Source: Planctomycetota bacterium (GTDB lineage Bacteria; Planctomycetota; Phycisphaerae; Phycisphaerales; SM1A02). Taken from it: a stretch of DNA of 45,189 nt. The translations under genes and the position numbers were made by a program. Each line of letters opens with the position of its first letter. Positions within the stretch are counted from its first letter, which is position 1. The stretch lies in NCBI GenBank assembly GCA_902521645.1, contig CABYSN010000004.1, positions 1 through 45,189 on the forward strand. The letters are read 5' to 3'. Below the pieces are notes generated by a model, which saw only the letters and a program-made list of their open reading frames with translations, was not told the origin of the DNA and did no database searches. Positions 38,901 to 45,189 of the stretch are shown here, one piece after another.

Positions 38901-40333
38901 TGCGAAAGGGAAGCAGGGACATGGTGAGGCGATTCGTCTGGGACAATCTGATCTTGATCGCGCTGTCATCGGCGACCGCGACCGCTCTGGGTGGAATCTC
39001 CGTCGCAGTCTTCGGATTCGAACCTGTCGGCATGCTCGGACTCGTCGGTGCTTCGATCATCGGTGCATGCATCATCTATTCTGTCTCTGCGCGGTCATCC
39101 GAAAGAGTCGTTCGTGAAGTCATCGATCAGATGGAATCGATCATCGCCAACGATGAGCAGGTGAATCTCGTCGGGTCCGATCGACTTCTCGATATTCATG
39201 ATCAGATCTCCCGAATGCATGCCCGCAGTCGTGAGGAGATCGCATCCCGACATGTCGCCGTCTCACGGTCGGAAGAGCTTCTCAAGGTCCTGAGCATGCT
39301 CGAGGGTCCGGTCATCGTGTTCGATCGGATGGGTGCCATCCGTCTCACCAACGCCGCATCGGACGCTCTGTTCGGTTGTGCGAAAAGCCCTGTCGGCACC
39401 GGAATCATCCAGATGCTCGATGATTGCCTGCTTCGTGATCAGATACTGGACGGACTTTCCGAAGGCGCCGTCCACGGTCGCATCTTCGACTGCGAGTACG
39501 ACACCCGGCAGGATGACGAGGATTCGCTTCGCCAGTTCAAGGCAAGCATCGTCTCCCTGGCTGATTCGGAGGAGGGTCCCTTCGTCCTTTCGCTTCTCGA
39601 CCTCACCAGAGAGAATCGGGTCTCGAGGATGAAATCGGATTTCGTCTCCAAGGCCAGCCATGAACTGCGGACTCCGATGGCCTCGATTCGCGCGTATCTG
39701 GAGATGCTCGTCGACGACGAGATCATCGATGAAGCGGAGCGGAGGAAGGTTCTGACATCCATGCTCCAGGACACGGATCGTCTGTCCGCACTCGTCGACA
39801 ACATGTTGAACATCAGCAGGATCGAAGCGGGCATGGTCCGTCCAGTCCTCGAAAAGACGGATCTGGGCCTCGTCTCCGAGCGTGTCCTGCACCGCCTGGG
39901 TCCTGCCGCGTCCGAGAAAAACATCTCTCTTTCGACCTCACCATCGACCGTCGATCTCACGGTCGAAGCCGACGCAGCGATGCTCGAACAGGTGGTCGAA
40001 AATCTGGCTTCCAACGCCATCAAATACACGCCTGAAGGTGGGCGTGTCTCCATCGCGATAGATACGGATCCGCTTGAACGCACCGTGGTGGTCTCGATAA
40101 CCGATACCGGACTTGGAATCCCCTCTGACGCCCAGGAAAGGGTGTTTGAGAAGTTTTTCCGAGTCACCAGCTACGAGCGCATGGCCAAAGGCACGGGCCT
40201 GGGACTGAACTTGTGCAGAAACATTGTGGAATCAGTTCATCAAGGCCGCATAGGTGTCGATTCAAGGGTAGGGGAAGGCTCGAGATTCTGGTTCTCGGTC
40301 CCCGTCGGATTCGCAGGCGCGCGCGCCGCATAA
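38900..40333 (+). CDS. Membrane-associated sensor histidine kinase (TM, PAS-like, HisKA, HATPase)
   Basis: SKASHELRTPMASIRAYLEM H-box; NLASNAIKYTPEGG; DTGLGIP; GTGLGLNLC; two N-terminal TMs. Confidence 0.93.
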   Translation: MRKGSRDMVRRFVWDNLILIALSSATATALGGISVAVFGFEPVGMLGLVGASIIGACIIYSVSARSSERVVREVIDQMESIIANDEQVNLVGSDRLLDIHDQISRMHARSREEIASRHVAVSRSEELLKVLSMLEGPVIVFDRMGAIRLTNAASDALFGCAKSPVGTGIIQMLDDCLLRDQILDGLSEGAVHGRIFDCEYDTRQDDEDSLRQFKASIVSLADSEEGPFVLSLLDLTRENRVSRMKSDFVSKASHELRTPMASIRAYLEMLVDDEIIDEAERRKVLTSMLQDTDRLSALVDNMLNISRIEAGMVRPVLEKTDLGLVSERVLHRLGPAASEKNISLSTSPSTVDLTVEADAAMLEQVVENLASNAIKYTPEGGRVSIAIDTDPLERTVVVSITDTGLGIPSDAQERVFEKFFRVTSYERMAKGTGLGLNLCRNIVESVHQGRIGVDSRVGEGSRFWFSVPVGFAGARAA

Positions 40334-40349
40334 GTGATTGGAGGCGACA

Positions 40350-40739
40350 ATGAGTCTGATACTGGTCGCCGATGATGAAAGTCACATCGTTCAGGTTCTT
40401 GCCTTGAAGTTCCGCAATGCGGGACATGATGTCATCGAAGCCAATGATGGTGAAGAGGCATTGGGACTCGCCCGTCAGCACCAGCCCGACGTGCTGGTCA
40501 CCGACATGCAGATGCCGTTCATGAACGGCATGGAGCTCGCAGGTGCGCTTCTCGATGATGCGCGGACGTCTGCTATCCCGGTTCTGGTACTGACCGCTCG
40601 TGGTTGGGCCATGGACGACTGCATCGCGACCCTTTCCAACGTCAAGTCCGTTCAAAGCAAGCCTTTCAGTCCACGTGAGATCCTGTCACTGGTCGAAGGT
40701 CTCATGTCCGACGCCGAACGGGGCAGTGAGTGCACATGA
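40350..40739 (+). CDS. Single-domain response regulator (CheY-like receiver)
   Basis: LILVADDESHIVQVL...DVLVTDMQMPFMNGMEL...VQSKPFSPREIL. Confidence 0.93.
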   Translation: MSLILVADDESHIVQVLALKFRNAGHDVIEANDGEEALGLARQHQPDVLVTDMQMPFMNGMELAGALLDDARTSAIPVLVLTARGWAMDDCIATLSNVKSVQSKPFSPREILSLVEGLMSDAERGSECT

Positions 40740-42376
40740 ATTCATCCACCAGGCATATTCAGATCACCGACAACGACGAGGTGCTTCGTCGCATGGGTGT
40801 GGTTCGTCGGACCATCGCCGAGAATGGCGACGCCGTCTTCGCTCCCGGCGCCGACTGGCTCGAGACCTTTCTTTTCTCCAGCGCGCCCGTGCGAAATCGA
40901 CTCGATGAAATCCTCGAAGGCATGGATTCGAACGGGACGAACGAATCGGCGGTTTCCTGCGAGGTGCTCCCCGGTCTCTGGATGATGGTCTTCTCGCGGA
41001 ATGCGAGACGCGAATCGGCGACGACCGTCGCGATGATGCTCACCATCGAGATCCTGGGAAGCGCCTATTTCGAAATGCTCTGTCAGGCTGCCCAGGTCGA
41101 TCGGATTCTGGTCCGATCCATGCTTGAAGAGATGAATCTGATCCAATCCTGCGAGGTCGAACGGACGGTCGAATTCATCAGTCTTCTCACTCGTAGCGAG
41201 GGAGAAACCGCACAAAGAACGAACATGCTGGCCGACCTCGGCAAGCAGCTTGGTGAAAGCTACGAGGAGATCCATCTCTATCACAGCCTGATCGGATGCA
41301 CCAGCGTCTCGACCAGTCCCATGGCTTTTCTCACAACCGTCGCCGAAGAGCTCAAGACGGTTCTTCCGTTCTCATGGATTGCGATCAGGATCCTCACGGA
41401 TCGGATCAATCTCACCGAGGATTTCGACGGCTTCGTCGTGGGTGGTGATCTTGGTCGACAGCATCCGGTGCTTGCAACCGTGGGAGAGCGAATCGCTCTC
41501 TCGATCGAGGGGCGGACACCGGTGATCATTCGTACGGAATCCGATCCTCGATTCGAGGGGACTTTCGGATTCGCATCCAACGTCGTGGCATGCCCCATCG
41601 CGGGGGATTCCGGCACCATCGGTGTGCTCTTCGCCGGAAACGACGCGCAAAACGACGATGAGGCGTCAAACATCGAAATGAAGCTTCTCGGTGCGGCCTC
41701 CGAACACGTTTCCGTGTTCCTGCGCAACGCCTCCTTGTATGAAAACCTGGATTCGATGTTCCTGGGCACCGTCCAGGCGATGGTCTCCGCGATCGATGCC
41801 AAGGACAGATACACCTGTGGTCATTCACAGCGAGTCGCATGGCTCGCTCGTGAGCTCGCGATCAATTGCGGTCATGACCCGGAGTTCGTCAGGCGGGTCC
41901 ACCTCGCAGGTCTCGTCCATGATGTGGGCAAGATCGGTGTACCCGAAAAGGTTCTCAGCAAGCCGGGCCGTCTTGACGACGAGGAGTTCAAGGCCATTCA
42001 GATGCACCCCGAGATCGGCAGCCGGATCCTCAGGGACATCCCTCAGATGGACGGGATTCTTCCGGCGGTGATGCACCATCATGAACGGTGGGATGGTCGT
42101 GGTTATCCCCACGCCATTTCCGGAGAGGACATCCCACTGATCGCGAGAATCGTCGCGATCGCGGATGCCTTCGATGCGATGAGTTCAACCAGGACATATC
42201 GTTCCGCACGCCCACGTCACGAAGTGCTTGCCGAGATGAATCGCTGTCGCGGGACGCAGTTCGACCCTGATCTGGTCCGTCCTTTTCTCGCAATAGATTT
42301 CACCGAATACGACAAGATGATCCATGGCGCTCTCCGGGCCTTCGAACAGGATCAGGAAGGCCGAGCCGCCGCATGA
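40736..42376 (+). CDS. HD-GYP domain protein with GAF-like sensory region
   Basis: HSQRVAWLARELA, LVHDVGKIGVPEKVL, HPEIGSRIL, HHERWDGRGYP, ADAFDAMSSTRTYR; ATGA overlaps both sides. Confidence 0.93.
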   Translation: MNSSTRHIQITDNDEVLRRMGVVRRTIAENGDAVFAPGADWLETFLFSSAPVRNRLDEILEGMDSNGTNESAVSCEVLPGLWMMVFSRNARRESATTVAMMLTIEILGSAYFEMLCQAAQVDRILVRSMLEEMNLIQSCEVERTVEFISLLTRSEGETAQRTNMLADLGKQLGESYEEIHLYHSLIGCTSVSTSPMAFLTTVAEELKTVLPFSWIAIRILTDRINLTEDFDGFVVGGDLGRQHPVLATVGERIALSIEGRTPVIIRTESDPRFEGTFGFASNVVACPIAGDSGTIGVLFAGNDAQNDDEASNIEMKLLGAASEHVSVFLRNASLYENLDSMFLGTVQAMVSAIDAKDRYTCGHSQRVAWLARELAINCGHDPEFVRRVHLAGLVHDVGKIGVPEKVLSKPGRLDDEEFKAIQMHPEIGSRILRDIPQMDGILPAVMHHHERWDGRGYPHAISGEDIPLIARIVAIADAFDAMSSTRTYRSARPRHEVLAEMNRCRGTQFDPDLVRPFLAIDFTEYDKMIHGALRAFEQDQEGRAAA

Positions 42377-42708
42377 GAATTTCACATGAAGATCATGGTG
42401 CGACCTCGTTGGTGGCACTTGCAGGTGATTTCCTCGAGGAGAGTTCGGAGGTCTTCAAGAAGACCGTCTCCGAACGTTTCGAATCGGGAATCAGGAACAT
42501 CGTGCTCGACATGACCGGAGTCGGCTCGATCGATTCCGTCGGACTCGAATCCCTCCTCTGGGTCAATGATGAATCCACGAGGAATTCCGGAAGGTTCAAG
42601 CTGGTCGGAGTCGTGGACGCGGTTTCCGAAGCCTTGACGGTCACCAGACTCGTCCGTCGTTTCGATCTCGAGGAAAGCGTTGAAAGCGCTGCCCGTTCGC
42701 TCAGGTAA
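42373..42708 (+). CDS. STAS domain protein (anti-anti-sigma-like)
   Basis: IVLDMTGVGSIDSVGLESLLWV STAS signature. Confidence 0.87.
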   Translation: MRISHEDHGATSLVALAGDFLEESSEVFKKTVSERFESGIRNIVLDMTGVGSIDSVGLESLLWVNDESTRNSGRFKLVGVVDAVSEALTVTRLVRRFDLEESVESAARSLR

Positions 42709-42723
42709 GGAGGTCTTGCAATC

Positions 42724-44469
42724 ATGGAAAGCAATCCGACATTCGCATCACGTGTCCGCTCGTTCGATCGATCGATCGCGAGTCCCGTGCCTCTCGGACA
42801 GGTTCTCATCGAACGTGGCCTGGTCACCGACGAAGCCCTCCAGGAAGCTCTGGATGTCCAGAGACAGGATGGTCGCGGAAGACTCATCGGGGAGATCCTG
42901 GTCGAACAGGGGATCGTCGATGAAGCGGCGGTGATGGAGGTCGTCGCCGAGGCCTACGGACTGCCTTTCGTCCGTGGTGTGGCGAGGCTTGCCGATCCGT
43001 CGATCGTGGACTGCATCGCGCGTGAGTTCGTCGAGGAACACGGGGTCCTGCCTCTCTACAGAGTGCGTGGCATGTTGACGGTCGCTGTCGCCGAACCTGC
43101 GAATCTGTATCTGATCGAGGAGATCCGCCGCATCTCCGGTTGTGAAGTCCAGCTCGCGGTCGCGACGAGGGCGGACATAGACGCCTCCATCAAGAGCTAT
43201 CTCCCAACGGCGAGCGTCTTCGTCATCGACGACATCTACGAGGATGTCGCTGAAACCGATTTCAGCGTGATCGAGCGTGAAGCCGCCGAGATATCCGATC
43301 TTCGGGAGGTCTCAGGTCATTCGCCGGTCGTGAAACTCGTCAATTACATGATCTTCACCGCCGTTCAGGAGGGTGCATCCGACATCCATGTCGAACCCGG
43401 CGACCATGAACTCCGAGTCCGCTATCGGATCGACGGGAAGCTTTTCGAGAAACTCGCGCCACCACATCAGATGTCTCCCGCGATCGTGAGCCGCATCAAG
43501 ATCATGGCCGGCCTCGACATCTCCGAAAGACGCCTTCCTCAGGATGGGGACATCCATGTGCGAATGGAAAGCCGACCCATCGATCTGCGTGTCTCCACGA
43601 TGCCCGGTCGATGGGGTGAGAAGGTCGTGATCCGAGTGATCGACGCCCGAAACACGAATGTCGAGCTCGATCGCCTGGGCATGTCCGCCGAAACGCTCGT
43701 TCGCTGGCAGGAAGTCATCGAGAACCCCAATGGTGTGATTCTCGTCACTGGTCCCACCGGATCGGGGAAGTCGACAACGCTCTATTCCGTCCTGTCTCGC
43801 CTTGATCGGACGGAGCGAAATGTCTCGACCATCGAGGATCCTGTCGAATCGACTCTTGAGGGCGTCAATCAGTTCCAGGTGAATGAAAAAGCGGGTTTCG
43901 GATTCGCCGATGCGCTCAGATCGATGCTCCGCCAGGATCCGGATGTCATGATGGTCGGCGAGATTCGTGATGTCGAGACGGCGGCCCTCGCCACTCAGGC
44001 CGCCTTGACCGGGCATCTGGTGTATTCGACGCTGCATACGAACGAGGCGTGCGGCGCGATCACACGCATGATCAATCTGCAGGTGGAACCGTATCTGGTG
44101 GCTGCCACCCTGCGAGGCATCCTCGCTCAGAGGCTCGTTCGAAAGACCTGCCCTCATTGCCGCACCGCCTATCGCCCTGATGACAACATACGAGCCGTTC
44201 TCGGAATGACCGGTGCCGGCGATTCGCTCTGGAGAGGAACCGGCTGTCAGAAATGTCGCGACACCGGATTTTCAGGTCGACTTGGGATCTTCGAACTTCT
44301 GAATCCTGATGAAGCCTTCCTCGATGGGGTCGGCCGATGTGCACCGATTTCGGAATTGAGAACGCATGCCATCGGAGCTGGAATGGTTCCTCTCCGAGAA
44401 GATGGTTTCGCCAAGGCGATCGAAGGTCTGACCACCGTCGAGGAAGTGTTGAATGCCGCTCGCAGTTGA
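42724..44469 (+). CDS. gspE: GspE/PilB family assembly ATPase with MshEN-like N-terminal region
   Basis: Walker A GPTGSGKSTTLYSVL; Asp box/Walker B DPDVMMVGEIRDVETA; CPHC...CQKC; N-term PLGQVLIERGLVTDEALQEALDVQ...RLIGEILVEQGIVDEAAVMEV. Confidence 0.95.
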   Translation: MESNPTFASRVRSFDRSIASPVPLGQVLIERGLVTDEALQEALDVQRQDGRGRLIGEILVEQGIVDEAAVMEVVAEAYGLPFVRGVARLADPSIVDCIAREFVEEHGVLPLYRVRGMLTVAVAEPANLYLIEEIRRISGCEVQLAVATRADIDASIKSYLPTASVFVIDDIYEDVAETDFSVIEREAAEISDLREVSGHSPVVKLVNYMIFTAVQEGASDIHVEPGDHELRVRYRIDGKLFEKLAPPHQMSPAIVSRIKIMAGLDISERRLPQDGDIHVRMESRPIDLRVSTMPGRWGEKVVIRVIDARNTNVELDRLGMSAETLVRWQEVIENPNGVILVTGPTGSGKSTTLYSVLSRLDRTERNVSTIEDPVESTLEGVNQFQVNEKAGFGFADALRSMLRQDPDVMMVGEIRDVETAALATQAALTGHLVYSTLHTNEACGAITRMINLQVEPYLVAATLRGILAQRLVRKTCPHCRTAYRPDDNIRAVLGMTGAGDSLWRGTGCQKCRDTGFSGRLGIFELLNPDEAFLDGVGRCAPISELRTHAIGAGMVPLREDGFAKAIEGLTTVEEVLNAARS

Positions 44470-45189
44470 TACGACATTCGTTCAAGGGCAATCCGCCGCC
44501 GAATCGACGTACGCATGGCGTGCCCGTGATGCGGATGGATCGATCTCCTCCGGAACTCTGAGTGCCGTCTCAGAGAACGAAGTCGCATCCCGACTTCGTT
44601 CAGAAGGGCGGTTCGTCATCTCGATCAGGCAGAGTGCCTCCGGTGAATCGGAACCCGTGATACAGATGGGTCATTCGAGGCGGTTCAATCGCAATGACGT
44701 CATCACCTTCTTCCGTCAGCTTTCGGTGATGTTGTCTGCCGGTGTGTCGATATCGGAATCACTCGATGCGATCGTCCGACAGTCCGCTGACACTCAGAGA
44801 CGTGATTTCATTCTCAAGATCCAATCCGAAGTCGAATCAGGGGAGTCGTTCTCCACCGTTCTCTCCCGACGCGGACGTCAGTTCCCGCTTTCGGTCGTCA
44901 GTCTGATTCGTGCGGCTGAAGCGACCGGTCAGCTCGATGTCATGACACGTCGCGCCGCAGAGCATCTCGAGAAGGACCGTCGCGTCCGCGGGCAGGTGAA
45001 GACTGCCATCACCTACCCAGCTTTCATGGCGGTCGCAGGATTCGGGATCATCGTCGCCTTGCTGGTCCTGGTTCTGCCCCGATTCGCGGCGATCTATGAA
45101 TCTAAATCCGCTCTGCTGCCCGCGCCGACACGTTTCCTTCTGGAGTTTTCAGGTTTTCTGCGATCCGAGTGGTACTGGTATCTTCCGGC
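44453..45189 (+). CDS. gspF: GspF/PilC inner-membrane platform protein, truncated by window end
   Basis: TYAWRARDADGSISSGTLSA, FFRQLSVMLSAGVSISESLDAI, KTAITYPAFMAVAGFGIIVALLVLVLPRF; not in the ORF track because it runs off the end; start overlaps gspE. Confidence 0.9.
   Translation, partial: MPLAVDTTFVQGQSAAESTYAWRARDADGSISSGTLSAVSENEVASRLRSEGRFVISIRQSASGESEPVIQMGHSRRFNRNDVITFFRQLSVMLSAGVSISESLDAIVRQSADTQRRDFILKIQSEVESGESFSTVLSRRGRQFPLSVVSLIRAAEATGQLDVMTRRAAEHLEKDRRVRGQVKTAITYPAFMAVAGFGIIVALLVLVLPRFAAIYESKSALLPAPTRFLLEFSGFLRSEWYWYLP

Noticed and set aside
1-45189. CRISPR array, transposon or prophage
   Set aside because: No regularly spaced repeats, transposase, integrase or phage structural genes were seen on reading the window.

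Overview
This 45.2 kb, high-GC window looks like a Planctomycetota (probably Phycisphaerae-like) chromosome segment, judged from gene content and the C-terminal 'GDLNxDGxVxGADLTxLLxxWG' motifs on secreted proteins. Main blocks: (1) 1-11.7 kb, a respiratory cluster: end of an alternative complex III operon (ActE tail, ActF), SCO, a caa3-type cytochrome oxidase (coxB with fused cytochrome c, coxA, coxC, a small subunit IV and a second subunit-III-like gene), then DUF3179, ctaB and a divergent ctaA. (2) 11.7-22.6 kb, mostly secreted proteins: squalene-cyclase-repeat protein, DUF1573 lipoprotein, an MDR oxidoreductase, two proteins with the dockerin-like C-terminal motif, and an ECF-like sigma factor with a small partner gene. 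(3) A one-piece tmRNA (ssrA, minus strand, 22813-23157) that the ORF track cannot show, with predicted tag ANTQYSLAA. (4) LMW-PTP, DUF1579, serC-serA-DUF1015. (5) 29.4-45.2 kb, a type IV pilus/type II secretion-like locus: two tandem pilins, a third pseudopilin, PilM/N/O/P-like genes, a secretin with a long C-terminal extension, a TPR lipoprotein, then a histidine kinase, a single-domain response regulator, an HD-GYP protein and a STAS protein directly upstream of GspE/PilB (with an MshEN-like N-terminus) and a partial GspF/PilC. The signalling genes embedded in the secretion/pilus operon are the best candidate for an under-described system. All family calls are from motif recognition by eye; no database search was run.
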